A DNA stretch of 64,000 bases, taken from the NCBI RefSeq assembly GCF_902196125.1, contig NZ_CABIKG010000002.1, positions 1 through 64,000 on the forward strand, given 5' to 3'. A program made the translations under genes and the position numbers. Source of the DNA: Helicobacter suis (GTDB taxonomy: Bacteria; Campylobacterota; Campylobacteria; Campylobacterales; Helicobacteraceae). How positions within the stretch are numbered: the stretch's first letter is position 1; the number at the start of each line of letters is the position of its first letter. Shown one piece after another: positions 43,821-55,371 of the stretch. The notes below the pieces were generated by a model. It searched no databases. It was not told where the DNA came from and worked only from the letters and a program-made list of their open reading frames with translations.

Positions 43821-45953
43821 TTAAAGAGCAGCGCAGAATTGAGCTACATAGTAGGCTAAAAGAGAAAAAATATAGGCCACAGCTGTAGTAAAGACAAATA
43901 AATAAAGTACAAACTTAGCCCCGCCTGCTTCTTTGCCAAAGGTAATAGTAGCCGCAAAGCAGGGGATATAAAACATAATAAAAACAATAAAGGCAATGGC
44001 TGAGGGGAAACTTACATTTTGGGCTAGGGTTTTTCTAAAACGCATTTGATCTTGGGGGTTATTGCCCAAAGAATAAAGCACGCCCAAAGTAGAGACAACC
44101 ACCTCTTTAGCCATAAAGCCAGTTACTAGCGAGATAGAAAGTTGCCAATTAAAATCCATAGGTTTAAAAACACCGTGGATAGCCTGCCCTATACGCCCTA
44201 CTAGACTATATTCAAGATTACTTTTTTGTAAGTTTTCCTCTAATAAATGCAAAGCCTGCTCTTGTTTAGAAGTTTCTAAGGGGTGGGCTTTGAGTTGGTC
44301 ATATGCGATTTTATAAGTTATAAGCGCTTGGGGGTCTTTAGGATACTGTGAGGCAAACCAAATTAAAAGAGCTCCGGCTAAAATATAAGTACCTGCTTTT
44401 TTAAGATAAGAAAGTGATCGCGTATAAATACTCATCCAGATCACCTTAGGACTTGGCATGCGATATTTTGGCATTTCCATAACAAAGGACTCTTCTTGCC
44501 CTCTAAAAACACTGAGTTTAAGAAATTTTGCCATTAAAAGCGCGACTAGTGCCCCGGTTATATAAATCATGAAGAGTACAAAAGAGGCGTATTTATCAGG
44601 GAAAAATGTCCCTACAAAAAGTACATAAATAGGTAGCCTTGCGCTACAACTCATAAAACCAATGACAAAGAGAGTAATAAGCCTTTCACGCTGGTTTTGT
44701 AGTGTGCGCGTTGCCATGTAAGCAGGTACAGAACAGCCAAAGCCTGTAACTAGTGGGATAAAACTTTTACCATGCAAACCAAACTTATGAAAAATCCCAT
44801 CTAAGAGAAAAGCCACACGACTCATGTAGCCTGTGGCCTCCAGAAGTGAAATACCCAGATAAAGCACCATAATTAGTGGCAAAAAAGAGAGCACCGCCCC
44901 CACTCCACCGATGATTCCATCGCCTAAAAGCGAAGCTAAAGCTGTGTTGCTTATATGTGTTTTTAAATAATCACTTAGTAGAGTAAATCCTGTTTCTATA
45001 AAACCTTGTAAACCTCCCCCTAACAAAAAGCTTAAAGAAAACACTAAAAACATCAGCGCTAGAAAGATAGGGATACCATACACTTGGTGCATGAGGTATT
45101 TATCAATGGCTTTTGTGTAATTAGTAGAAGCGGGGGTTTGTTTACAAACTTGTTTAGCTAATTGTTTGCTAAATTTAAGGGTTTCTTGGTTGAGAATAAC
45201 AGAAAGAGAGCTTTCTTTTAAGGCTTGGCATAAACGCTTTTCTGTTTGTTCTTTAAGTTGTGTGATCATTTCTAGGGGATTTAAAACACTCTGTGGTAAA
45301 GATTGTTCTAATAAGAGATAAGCGCCCTGTTCTAGGCTAAGATTGCGCGAATTTAAATAAGCGTGTAAATTTTCTAAGTGATTAGTGTTAAGTTGTTTGG
45401 CTAAATGATCTAATTCTAGTTTAAAGGCGGGGCTATAAGTGATTGTAGGGGGGGTGTAGGTTTGGTGATAGAGTGTGATGAGGTTTTCTAGGATTTTTTC
45501 TGTATTTAAACGCGTATGAGCGGAGGTACAAATGCAAGGAGCACCTAGAGTTTTAGAAAGCATTTTAATATCAATTTCTAATCCTTCCTTACATGCCTCA
45601 TCCCACATATTAAGGGCGATGAGAATCTTATGTTGGTTTAAAAGCTGGGTGGTAAGGGTGAGGTTGCGCTCTAAATTGGTACAATCCACTACATTTAAAA
45701 TAAGATCGTAAGGCTCATGATCTAAAAAGCGCTTGGTGATCTTTTCCTCAATGGTAAAATCATTAAGCGCATAAATACCGGGTAAATCAATAATGGTGAT
45801 AGTGTAGCCGCCATAAACAACACTAATTTCTGTTTTTTCTACTGTAACCCCCGCAAAATTGCCCACTTTTAAATGCGTACCACTCATAGCATTGATGAGC
45901 GAACTTTTCCCTACATTGGGCTGTCCTACTAGCGCGACAACAATCGTTTCCAT
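43821..45953 (-). CDS. feoB: Ferrous iron transporter FeoB
   Basis: The 710-residue protein has an N-terminal G domain: G1 GQPNVGKS at 10-17, G3 DLPG and G4 NMWD. A helical spacer and a polytopic membrane domain with paired gate repeats follow, including GFGCSVPAYMATRTL. It imports Fe2+ across the inner membrane. It is somewhat longer than H. pylori FeoB (~640), mainly in the spacer and the ~560-610 loop. A Fur-box-like site lies upstream. Confidence 0.96.
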   Translation of the reverse strand: METIVVALVGQPNVGKSSLINAMSGTHLKVGNFAGVTVEKTEISVVYGGYTITIIDLPGIYALNDFTIEEKITKRFLDHEPYDLILNVVDCTNLERNLTLTTQLLNQHKILIALNMWDEACKEGLEIDIKMLSKTLGAPCICTSAHTRLNTEKILENLITLYHQTYTPPTITYSPAFKLELDHLAKQLNTNHLENLHAYLNSRNLSLEQGAYLLLEQSLPQSVLNPLEMITQLKEQTEKRLCQALKESSLSVILNQETLKFSKQLAKQVCKQTPASTNYTKAIDKYLMHQVYGIPIFLALMFLVFSLSFLLGGGLQGFIETGFTLLSDYLKTHISNTALASLLGDGIIGGVGAVLSFLPLIMVLYLGISLLEATGYMSRVAFLLDGIFHKFGLHGKSFIPLVTGFGCSVPAYMATRTLQNQRERLITLFVIGFMSCSARLPIYVLFVGTFFPDKYASFVLFMIYITGALVALLMAKFLKLSVFRGQEESFVMEMPKYRMPSPKVIWMSIYTRSLSYLKKAGTYILAGALLIWFASQYPKDPQALITYKIAYDQLKAHPLETSKQEQALHLLEENLQKSNLEYSLVGRIGQAIHGVFKPMDFNWQLSISLVTGFMAKEVVVSTLGVLYSLGNNPQDQMRFRKTLAQNVSFPSAIAFIVFIMFYIPCFAATITFGKEAGGAKFVLYLFVFTTAVAYIFSLLAYYVAQFCAAL

Positions 45954-45972
45954 AAAGCTTAAAACCTTAATT

Positions 45973-45995
45973 TTATTATGATTATTAAAATTATA
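45973..45995 (-). promoter_or_regulatory. Fur-box-like site and -10 of feoB
   Basis: The plus-strand sequence TTATTATGATTATTA at 45973-45987 matches the right half of the Helicobacter Fur consensus (TAATAATnATTATTA) exactly and the left half at five of seven positions. It directly follows a minus-strand TATAAT at 45995-45990. Fur bound here would block transcription start, fitting iron repression of feoB. Confidence 0.68.
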
Positions 45996-46055
45996 ACTAG
46001 CTAATTATAGCCAAAAACCTATTTTTAAAGCACACTAAATTACAAGTTAAAAACC

Positions 46056-46652
46056 TCACTCTTTCAAACTAGCTAGTTGTAGTATCTGGCAACTCCCTTC
46101 AATTAAATCAAAGATTTTTAATAACCCCTGTAATTCGCGGTGATACACCACAATCCCACAGCCCCTAATAAAAATAAAATGCCGTTTACTAGTTTGTAAG
46201 TAGTGTAAAATATCTGTAGAAGAGCGATCTTTCCAATCTTTATAGTTTTTAGGATCATAGATTTCAATTTCTTGCCCTAAAAGCGAACAACCCAAATAAT
46301 CTTTAGGGATTAAATGATCATGGTTTAATGAATAGGCGATCGCATGGGGGGGTCTTGCATAGGCAATAAACCGGGCTTCTGTAAAATACTGGTAGATACT
46401 TGCATGGATACTTGTATCCATGCTTGATTCTTGCCAGCGATAATCTAATTTGTCATGTAAAACAATAAAAGACTCTTCATCTAAATTATCAAAGACGGCA
46501 TTGTTTTTATTGATAATAAAACGCGTAGCGCCCATGCGCGCTGAAATTGAACCGCGAAAAATGCTAAAAAACCCTTTGCGAAACATGGAAAGCGATACTT
46601 TTTGGAGTTGCTCGAGTAATTTTTGATCCACTTCGCGTACATAGACATTCAT
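46056..46652 (-). CDS. Class II aldolase-like protein
   Basis: The 198-residue protein resembles the class II aldolase/adducin fold: an early LSMFRKGFFSIFRGSISARM, a mid HASIYQYFTEARFIAYARPPHAIAYSL with His residues, and a C-terminal FIRGCGIVVYHRELQGLLKIFDLIE. The usual zinc-binding HxH is only partly kept (PPHAIA), so activity is uncertain. Its ATG at 46652 overlaps the stop of the ModC-like ATPase gene (ATGA). The link between the two is unclear. Confidence 0.7.
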   Translation of the reverse strand: MNVYVREVDQKLLEQLQKVSLSMFRKGFFSIFRGSISARMGATRFIINKNNAVFDNLDEESFIVLHDKLDYRWQESSMDTSIHASIYQYFTEARFIAYARPPHAIAYSLNHDHLIPKDYLGCSLLGQEIEIYDPKNYKDWKDRSSTDILHYLQTSKRHFIFIRGCGIVVYHRELQGLLKIFDLIEGSCQILQLASLKE

Positions 46653-47497
46653 GGCAAAGATTCTAACACATCTAGTTTTAACGGGGTAGACCATTTGAGT
46701 AGGACGCTACTTCCATGCGCTAAAGAAGTCTTAATTGGGAGAGATAAAACCTGAGATTCAAGCATGAGAGTAAGGGTATTGTTATTACTATTTAAGACTT
46801 TAGCTAATAATCCATCATCACAGCGTGTAGGGGTTTTTATTTGGCATACATGGCGCTTTGATTGTTCTTGTATGCATACAAGGGTATCTGCCATTTTATA
46901 AGCCTCTATTGGATCGTGGGTGATCATAAGAGTTGTAAGATTAAAATGTACACTTAAATACTTGATCTCTTCTTGTAATTTTGTGCGCATATTAGAATCA
47001 AGGGCATTAAGCGGTTCATCTAAACATAAAATCCCTTGTGGGCTATCAAGTGCTCTAAGAATAGCACGCGCTAGGGCAATTCTTTGGGCTTGTCCACCTG
47101 AGAGGGTGTTAATTCTGCGTTTTACAAGCCCTTTTAATTCCATTAGATCAATAATGGCATGTATTTTTTCTAAATCGCGCTTATTAGCAAAGGTGATATT
47201 TTGATACACATTTAAATGGGGAAAAAGCCCATAATCTTGGAAAACAAAGCCTACAGAGCGTTTTTGAGGGGGGAGGCAGATTTTTTTATCTGTATCTAAC
47301 CACACTTCCTTATTAAAACAAATCCGCCCCCTATCTGGTCTTTCTAATCCAGCTAGCATGCGCAATAATGTACTTTTGCCCGCTCCAGATTTGCCTAAAA
47401 TCCCTATAATTTGCGGGGTTTTTAATTTCAGATCAATCTCTAAATCAAAGTCCCCACTAGCGCCACTAAGCTGCTTGTTAAGTGCTATCTCTAACAC
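46649..47497 (-). CDS. modC: ModC-type ABC transporter ATPase
   Basis: The 282-residue protein has Walker A GKSGAGKSTLL, Q-loop VFQDYGLFPHLN, signature LSGGQAQRIALARA, Walker B ILCLDEPLNALD and the switch His in MITHDP. The C-terminal region resembles a ModC mop/TOBE-like tail (VLNSNNNTLTLMLESQVLS). It energises molybdate or a related oxyanion uptake. No modA or modB is in the window. The aldolase-like gene follows with a 4-bp overlap. Substrate assignment is from family similarity only. Confidence 0.8.
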   Translation of the reverse strand: MLEIALNKQLSGASGDFDLEIDLKLKTPQIIGILGKSGAGKSTLLRMLAGLERPDRGRICFNKEVWLDTDKKICLPPQKRSVGFVFQDYGLFPHLNVYQNITFANKRDLEKIHAIIDLMELKGLVKRRINTLSGGQAQRIALARAILRALDSPQGILCLDEPLNALDSNMRTKLQEEIKYLSVHFNLTTLMITHDPIEAYKMADTLVCIQEQSKRHVCQIKTPTRCDDGLLAKVLNSNNNTLTLMLESQVLSLPIKTSLAHGSSVLLKWSTPLKLDVLESLP

Positions 47498-47506
47498 CTG
47501 CTCCCT

Positions 47507-48387
47507 TTAAGAGTTAAGTCTAAGACAATAGCGCAAATGATAGAGGGTAAAATCAAGCCCGCTAGCCTCTAAAGCTAAATGTGGTTTAAAGGGGGCATAA
47601 GAGCCTTTAAAATCTGCTTTTTTAGCGTCTAAATAGGCGCGCGCATGACTATCTTTTGTATAAAGAGGTTCGCCCACAATGGGAAAACCTAGCGTACTTA
47701 AATGCAGGCGAATCTGGTGTGTACGGCCTGTAAGTGGGGAAATTTGGAGTAAAGTTTGGTTATTAAGAGCATCAAAGCAAAGGATTTTAATCGTCGTGGC
47801 GCTAAATTTACCCCGTCTATTAATTTGTGATCGCACACCTAGATCGCCTCGCACACTAGAGGGTTCTAAAATAGGCAAGATGATACTAAAATCCCCGCTA
47901 GCATAGTTATACATATTCCCTCGTACTAAGGCGGTGTATGTTTTTGTAATTTGGCGCGTACTAAAAAGTTGGCGCAAACTCTTTTCATGCTCTCTATTTT
48001 GACTTACTAAAACAATGCCGCTAGTTTCATAATCTAGGCGGTGAATCAAGCGCGCTTCTTGGTTATGGCTATAAACACTCTCATAAAGGCTAAAGCTGTG
48101 GGTGTTTTTGGGATGGGAGTAGAGATTTTTAGGCTTGTAGTAGGCTTCAAAAAAGGGGGTGGAGAAAAAGGGCTTATGCAGGGCTAAAGGGAGTGCTTTA
48201 AAGAAAGTAAGGGCGATTAAACCTTGTATTTTTTGGGATTTTTTAAGAGGGCTTTGATCTAGTGTTTGCAGACGACCCCTATCAATGTGGCTTTGGGCTT
48301 TGGCAACACTACAGCACAAGGTATTAGCGACAAATTTCCATGCCTTAATGGGTTCTTTGATCTCAAAAATTTGGCGTACAAAGGGCA

Positions 48388-48388
<1 letters not shown>
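47507..48388 (-). CDS. RluA-family pseudouridine synthase
   Basis: The 293-residue protein has the catalytic motif ARLIHRLDYETSGIVLVSQN and SPLTGRTHQIRLHLSTLGFPIVG. It is a second RluA-type enzyme besides rluD at 30 kb. Its ATG overlaps the pyrG stop (TAATG). In H. pylori an RluA gene also lies near pyrG. The precise uridine target is unknown. Confidence 0.88.
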
Positions 48389-50635
<2,247 letters not shown>

Positions 50636-50642
50636 ACACCCA

Positions 50643-50885
50643 TCATCTTTTAGGGGGCTCTAATTCTTTGAGTTCAAAGAGCTGTTTTTGCAGTTTAGCA
50701 TTTTCATACTGCAGATTTTGTACGCGGGCTTGTAAATCGCTTTGTTTGCGCTTAAGGGCTAAAAGCACCTCAATAGAGCTATCCCCAAAAAGCAAACTCC
50801 CAATATACATTCCAAAAGCAACAATGAGTGAAAACCCTAGCAACACCCCCCTATAAATATAGAGAAATTGCCAAGTTTTACCCAT
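50643..50885 (-). CDS. FtsB-like septum protein
   Basis: The 80-residue protein has one membrane segment (FLYIYRGVLLGFSLIVAFGMYIG) and then a coiled coil (LKRKQSDLQARVQNLQYENAKLQKQLF), the FtsB/DivIC layout. It would join the divisome FtsQLB complex in the inner membrane. Its ATG directly abuts the recA stop. Context and topology support the call more than specific residues. Confidence 0.78.
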   Translation of the reverse strand: MGKTWQFLYIYRGVLLGFSLIVAFGMYIGSLLFGDSSIEVLLALKRKQSDLQARVQNLQYENAKLQKQLFELKELEPPKR

Positions 50886-51911
50886 TTATTCCCCCTCTGG
50901 CATAGCCCACTCTACATCAGACTTATTAAAAAGTTTTTCTTTAATTTTACCGGCAATTTCTGTGGCTAAATCCCCGTCATTTTTTAAGCTTAACTTAGCC
51001 GCTTCTCTCCCCTGCCCTAATTTTTTATCCAAATAGCTAAACCACGCCCCGCTTTTTTCTATCACCTCTAGTTTAACGCCATAATCAATTAATTCCCCCG
51101 CTTGGCTAATCCCATCGCCATACATAATATCAAACTCCGCTTCTTTAAAAGGGGGCGCTACTTTATTTTTAACCACCTTGACTCGTACGCGATTGCCAAT
51201 AGGGTGTTCGTTTTGTTTAAGAGTAGCAATGCGGCGAATATCTATACGCACACTGGCATAAAATTTAAGCGCATTGCCCCCTGTAGTGGTTTCAGGGCTT
51301 CCATAACCCATAGTCCCAATTTTCATGCGAATCTGGTTGATAAAAATTAGAGTGGTGTTCATCTTGTGTAAAATTCCGGTGATCTTGCGCAAAGCCTGAC
51401 TCATCAAACGCGCCTGCAAACCCACATGTTGATCGCCCATGTCGCCCTCAATTTCTGCGCGGGGGGTGAGCGCGGCTACTGAATCCACTACAATCACATC
51501 TACTGCACCGCTACGCGCTAAAGTCTCTAAAATTTCTAAGGCTTCTTCTCCGGTATCTGGCTGGGAAATAAGTAGATTATCTGTATCCACCCCTAATTTT
51601 TTAGCATACTGCACATCTAAAGCATGTTCAGCATCAATAAAGGCACAAGTGCCCCCCTCTCTTTGTGCCTGCGCGATGATGTGTAAAGTTAGGGTGGTTT
51701 TCCCGCTTGATTCGGGTCCATAAACCTCCACAATGCGCCCCTTAGGCACGCCTCCAATCCCTAAAGCCATATCCAAACCTAGCGATCCGGTAGAGGTGGC
51801 CTCAATGTGCTCAATTTCTTTATCGCCCAAACGCATCAGCGCCCCCTTACCAAATTGTTTATCAATCTGTTTAATCGCTAACTCTAACGCCTTTTGTTTT
51901 TGTTCGTCCAC
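50886..51911 (-). CDS. recA: Recombinase RecA
   Basis: The 341-residue protein has Walker [11 protein letters not shown], Walker [11 protein letters not shown], the L1/L2 DNA loops ([16 protein letters not shown] and [22 protein letters not shown]), and a short acidic C-terminus. It drives homologous recombination and the DNA damage response. The next gene downstream is ftsB-like, immediately abutting; eno, which follows recA in H. pylori from memory, is not between them. Confidence 0.98.
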   Translation of the reverse strand: MDEQKQKALELAIKQIDKQFGKGALMRLGDKEIEHIEATSTGSLGLDMALGIGGVPKGRIVEVYGPESSGKTTLTLHIIAQAQREGGTCAFIDAEHALDVQYAKKLGVDTDNLLISQPDTGEEALEILETLARSGAVDVIVVDSVAALTPRAEIEGDMGDQHVGLQARLMSQALRKITGILHKMNTTLIFINQIRMKIGTMGYGSPETTTGGNALKFYASVRIDIRRIATLKQNEHPIGNRVRVKVVKNKVAPPFKEAEFDIMYGDGISQAGELIDYGVKLEVIEKSGAWFSYLDKKLGQGREAAKLSLKNDGDLATEIAGKIKEKLFNKSDVEWAMPEGE

Positions 51912-52048
51912 AACGACCCCTTACTCAAGTTTTACAGCTGGGGATTTTAACAAAGAATAGCTAAAACTAACTTACGCAGGTAGTTTTAAACAAATGTTTA
52001 TTTTTTATATGGCAAAATTAAGATAATTTTTGTGATTTTTGGGAGAGG

Positions 52049-52177
52049 ATGCGCGGTATTGCGGTGGCTTTAATGGTGGCGCTGTGTTATGCGGGGTGCT
52101 TACAACCCATGCAAGACCCTCAAGATGAAAAAGTAGACTCGCAAGTACGCTGTGGCTTTGGCTCTAGTGGGTGTTAA
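52049..52177 (+). CDS. 42-residue small lipoprotein
   Basis: ATG at 52049 has GGGAGAGG directly upstream and opens a 42-codon frame: MRGIAVALMVALCYAGC, then LQPMQDPQDEKVDSQ, ending CGFGSSGC. The lipobox LCYAGC is clear, giving a ~26-residue mature lipopeptide with two further Cys near its end. The stop overlaps the thrS start region by 7 bp, so the two are probably co-transcribed. Small outer-membrane or periplasmic lipoproteins of this kind are easily missed. Confidence 0.78.
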   Translation: MRGIAVALMVALCYAGCLQPMQDPQDEKVDSQVRCGFGSSGC

Positions 52178-54006
52178 GCTCAAATGTTAAGGAAGAATTG
52201 TTGGCAGAGGTGATAGGTGTTAAAAAGGGGGGGCGTGTTTGGGATTTACAAAGTGAAAATTTGGAGGCTGGGGAGGCGATTTATTTTGATAATAGCCCGC
52301 CTGCTTTAGAGATTATCCGCCACTCTTGTGCGCATTTACTAGCCCAAGCAATTAAACAGCTTTATCCGGATGCGCAATTTTTTGTAGGGCCTGTGGTGCA
52401 AGAGGGGTTTTACTACGATTTTAAGACCGCTTCTAAGATTTCTGAGGACGATTTAGGCGTAATTGAGACTAAAATGCAAGAGATCGCTTCAAAAAAACAC
52501 CCCATTCTCAAACACATTATGAGTCGCCAAGAAGCTTTAGAGCGCTTTAAAAACGATTCACTCAAACATGCCGTGATGTCTAGGATTGAGGGCGATAGTT
52601 TTAGTGTCTATTCACAAGGGGAATTTGAAGATCTGTGCAGAGGCCCCCATCTACCCCACACCGCCCTTTTGCAGCATTTTAAACTCACCAAACTTGCTGG
52701 GGCTTATTTAGGCGGTGATGAAAAAGCAGAAATGCTTACCCGTATTTATGGCATTGCCTTTGCCACTAAAGAGGCGCTTAAGCAGTATTTGCACCAGCTA
52801 GAGGAGGCTAAAAAGCGCGATCACCGCAAACTCGGGCAGGAATTAGGGCTTTTTTGTTTTGATGAGGATTTGGGGGCGGGTTTGCCTATTTGGTTGCCAA
52901 ATGGAATGCGTTTGCGTATGCGTCTTGAAAATCTTTTAAGTAAAGCCCTTTTGCAATATGGCTATGAACCGGTAAGAGGGCCTGAAATTTTAAAAAGTTC
53001 TTTATGGCAAAAAAGCGGGCATTATCAAAACTATAAAGAAAACATGTACTTTACAACCATTGATGAGGTGGAATATGGCATTAAGCCTATGAATTGCGTG
53101 GGGCATATTAAAGTTTATGAACATGCTTTGCGATCTTATCGCGAGTTGCCTTTGCGTTTTTATGAGTATGGCGTGGTACACCGGCATGAAAAAAGCGGGG
53201 TTTTGCATGGACTCTTACGCGTACGCGAATTTACACAAGATGATGCCCATATTTTTTGCCGCTTTGATCAGATCAAAACAGAAGTACTCTCTATTTTAGA
53301 ATTTACTAAAAAAGTCATGGGTGTTTTTGGCTTTGAGTATGAAATGGAACTATCTACTAAGCCACCTAAATACATTGGAGAGGATCACATCTGGGAGCAA
53401 GCCACTAACGCGCTTAAACAAGCTCTAGAGGAACACAATATTCCTTTTGGAATTGATGCAGGCGGGGGGGCGTTTTATGGGCCCAAGATTGATATTAAAA
53501 TCACCGATGCGATCAGGCGCAAATGGCAATGTGGCACGGTGCAGGTGGATATGAATTTACCCGCGCGTTTTGATTTGAGTTATACTAATGAAGCGGGGAA
53601 TTTAGAACAACCCGTGATGATTCATCGCGCGATACTGGGGTCTTTTGAGCGCTTCATTGCCATTTTAACCGAACATTACAGCGGGAATTATCCCTTCTTC
53701 ATCGCGCCGGTACAAATTGCTTTAGTGCCGGTCTCTATGGATCAATTAGAGTATGCACAAGAAATTTATCACAAACTTAACAAACGGGGTTTTTTTGTAT
53801 GTGTGGCAGATAAAAATGAGACTTTAAGCAAAAAAATTCGCTCTTTAGAAAAGCAAAAAATCCCCTTTATTGTGGTGGTGGGAAAAGAGGAAGTAGCACA
53901 GGGCAGTTTAGCCATTCGCGATCGCGCTTTAGGCAAGCAATATACAATGTTGCAAGAAGAATTTTTTCAATCTATGGAGGCAAAAATGCAAGAGGTTAGT
54001 TTTTGA
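52171..54006 (+). CDS. thrS: Threonyl-tRNA synthetase
   Basis: The 611-residue protein is full-length. After a short N-terminal TGS-like region come the editing domain ([26 protein letters not shown]), the class II core with [27 protein letters not shown], and [11 protein letters not shown]-like motif 3 context ([16 protein letters not shown]). It charges tRNA-Thr. The start at GTG 52171 is the best in-frame choice, overlapping the small lipoprotein. It heads the infC-rpmI-rplT group. Confidence 0.96.
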   Translation: MLSSNVKEELLAEVIGVKKGGRVWDLQSENLEAGEAIYFDNSPPALEIIRHSCAHLLAQAIKQLYPDAQFFVGPVVQEGFYYDFKTASKISEDDLGVIETKMQEIASKKHPILKHIMSRQEALERFKNDSLKHAVMSRIEGDSFSVYSQGEFEDLCRGPHLPHTALLQHFKLTKLAGAYLGGDEKAEMLTRIYGIAFATKEALKQYLHQLEEAKKRDHRKLGQELGLFCFDEDLGAGLPIWLPNGMRLRMRLENLLSKALLQYGYEPVRGPEILKSSLWQKSGHYQNYKENMYFTTIDEVEYGIKPMNCVGHIKVYEHALRSYRELPLRFYEYGVVHRHEKSGVLHGLLRVREFTQDDAHIFCRFDQIKTEVLSILEFTKKVMGVFGFEYEMELSTKPPKYIGEDHIWEQATNALKQALEEHNIPFGIDAGGGAFYGPKIDIKITDAIRRKWQCGTVQVDMNLPARFDLSYTNEAGNLEQPVMIHRAILGSFERFIAILTEHYSGNYPFFIAPVQIALVPVSMDQLEYAQEIYHKLNKRGFFVCVADKNETLSKKIRSLEKQKIPFIVVVGKEEVAQGSLAIRDRALGKQYTMLQEEFFQSMEAKMQEVSF

Positions 54007-54518
54007 GTAAAGAGGAAGTTTTATTAAACCATGCGATTCGTTTAAAAGAGGTGCGCTGTGTGGGGGAGAGAGGCGAGCAGTTTGGAATCATTTCCTCAGA
54101 GGAAGCTTTGCGTATTGCAATGAGTAAGGGCATGGATTTAGTGCTTATCTCGCCTAGTGCTAAGCCCCCAGTGTGTAAAGTGATGGATTATGGCAAATTT
54201 TGCTACCAGAGTGAGAAAAAGCAAAAAGAGGCTAGAAAGAAGCAAAGGCAGATTGAAATTAAAGAGATCAAACTTTCTACCCAGATTGCCCAAAATGATA
54301 TTAATTATAAAGTTAAGCATGCCAGAGAATTTATTGAGGAGGGCAAACATGTTAAGTTTAAGGTGGTGCTTAGGGGTAGAGAGAGCCATGATCCTAAAGC
54401 GGGGTTAGCGGTTTTAGAAAAGGTAGCAGAGATGATGAGAGATATTGCCAATGCCGAGAAAGAACCTAAAGCAGAGGGTCGTTTTGTGATGTGGCTTTTT
54501 GTACCACAAAAAAAGTAA
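54003..54518 (+). CDS. infC: Translation initiation factor IF-3
   Basis: The 171-residue protein has the IF3-N motif ([28 protein letters not shown]) and IF3-C ([25 protein letters not shown]). It is a non-AUG start: TTG at 54003 overlaps the thrS stop by 4 bp. Rare start codons are normal for infC and allow IF-3 to control its own synthesis. It is ~30 residues shorter at the C-terminus than H. pylori IF-3. Confidence 0.95.
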   Translation: MSKEEVLLNHAIRLKEVRCVGERGEQFGIISSEEALRIAMSKGMDLVLISPSAKPPVCKVMDYGKFCYQSEKKQKEARKKQRQIEIKEIKLSTQIAQNDINYKVKHAREFIEEGKHVKFKVVLRGRESHDPKAGLAVLEKVAEMMRDIANAEKEPKAEGRFVMWLFVPQKK

Positions 54519-54539
54519 ATTTATCAGAAAGGAGAGAAG

Positions 54540-54734
54540 ATGCCCAAGATGAAGACTAACCGCGGAGCAGCGAAGCGTTTTAAGGTTAAAAAGAACCTGA
54601 TTAAGCGGGGCAGTGCTTTTAAAAGCCATATTTTGACTAAAAAAAGCCCGCAAAGAAAAGCCAACCTCAACGCCCCCCACTATGTGCATGCTACAAATTT
54701 GCGCTCAGTAGCAGGGCTTTTGTGTAAAGCTTAA
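54540..54734 (+). CDS. rpmI: Ribosomal protein bL35
   Basis: The 64-residue protein is very basic and begins [19 protein letters not shown], the bL35 signature. It is a 50S subunit protein. GAAAGGAG precedes it. The gene is part of thrS-infC-rpmI-rplT. Confidence 0.97.
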   Translation: MPKMKTNRGAAKRFKVKKNLIKRGSAFKSHILTKKSPQRKANLNAPHYVHATNLRSVAGLLCKA

Positions 54735-54801
54735 GTTTTTCCCCCTCCAGCAAAAAGGGAAAGTTTGATGATAATCACACCTTAAAAGGTAAAGGAAAGT
54801 T

Positions 54802-55161
54802 ATGAGAGTTAAAACCGGAGTGGTGCGCCATCGCCGCCACAAGAAAGTTCTAAAACAAGCCCGAGGGTTTTATAGCGGGCGTAGGAAACATTTTAGAAAG
54901 GCTAAAGAACAGCTTGAGCGCAGTTTATGTTATGCCTTTAGAGATCGCAAACAGAAAAAGCGCGATTTTAGAAGTCTGTGGATTGTGCGTATCAACGCCG
55001 CTTGCCACATGCACAACACAACTTATTCGCGTTTTATACACGCGCTTAAAAGTAGCCATATTGAGCTAGATAGAAAAATCCTAGCTGATATGGCGATGAA
55101 TGATATGCCGGCCTTTTCTAATCTAATAGAGCAGGTTAAAGCCCATTTACCCAGCGCCTAA
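54802..55161 (+). CDS. rplT: Ribosomal protein bL20
   Basis: The 119-residue protein begins [20 protein letters not shown] and carries [18 protein letters not shown], the bL20 signature. In many bacteria it also represses its own operon by binding the mRNA. It ends the operon, and a hairpin follows at 55186-55230. Confidence 0.97.
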   Translation: MRVKTGVVRHRRHKKVLKQARGFYSGRRKHFRKAKEQLERSLCYAFRDRKQKKRDFRSLWIVRINAACHMHNTTYSRFIHALKSSHIELDRKILADMAMNDMPAFSNLIEQVKAHLPSA

Positions 55162-55185
55162 AAACTCTGATCAACTTAGAGTAAA

Positions 55186-55230
55186 AAGCGCCCCTTTTTT
55201 GGGGGTGTGTGGTTTGCAAAAAAGGGCGTT
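55186..55230 (+). terminator. Terminator-like hairpin after rplT
   Basis: GCGCCCC followed by T6 pairs, with one bulge, with A6 followed by GGGCG across a 17-base loop. It lies 25-69 bases after the rplT stop. A second short hairpin (ACTCT/AGAGT) sits just before it. The layout fits the end of the translation operon. Confidence 0.6.
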
Positions 55231-55276
55231 TGCTGGCTTTGTAGTTATTGCTACAAAAATTAATTTTATAATATTA

Positions 55277-55326
55277 TTTTTTTTTGGTTAGTTTTTGTAT
55301 TTTTATGTTTTTTTTAATAGCATAAT
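55277..55326 (+). promoter_or_regulatory. Promoter of OMP gene with two poly-T tracts
   Basis: The -10-like CATAAT lies at 55321-55326, 45 bases before the ATG. T8 is at 55308-55315, five bases before the -10, and T9 at 55277-55285. In H. pylori, changes in T-tract length at sabA-type promoters change transcription by altering spacing and RNA polymerase contact. The same could apply here. Confidence 0.6.
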
Positions 55327-55371
55327 GCTAGAATTCTGGCGCTAGAAATCCATTTAAACTGAAGGAACCTA

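Noticed and set aside
53460-53470. G7 run in thrS
   Set aside because: It codes for the conserved Gly-Gly-Gly of an essential synthetase and is in frame, so it is simply coding sequence.
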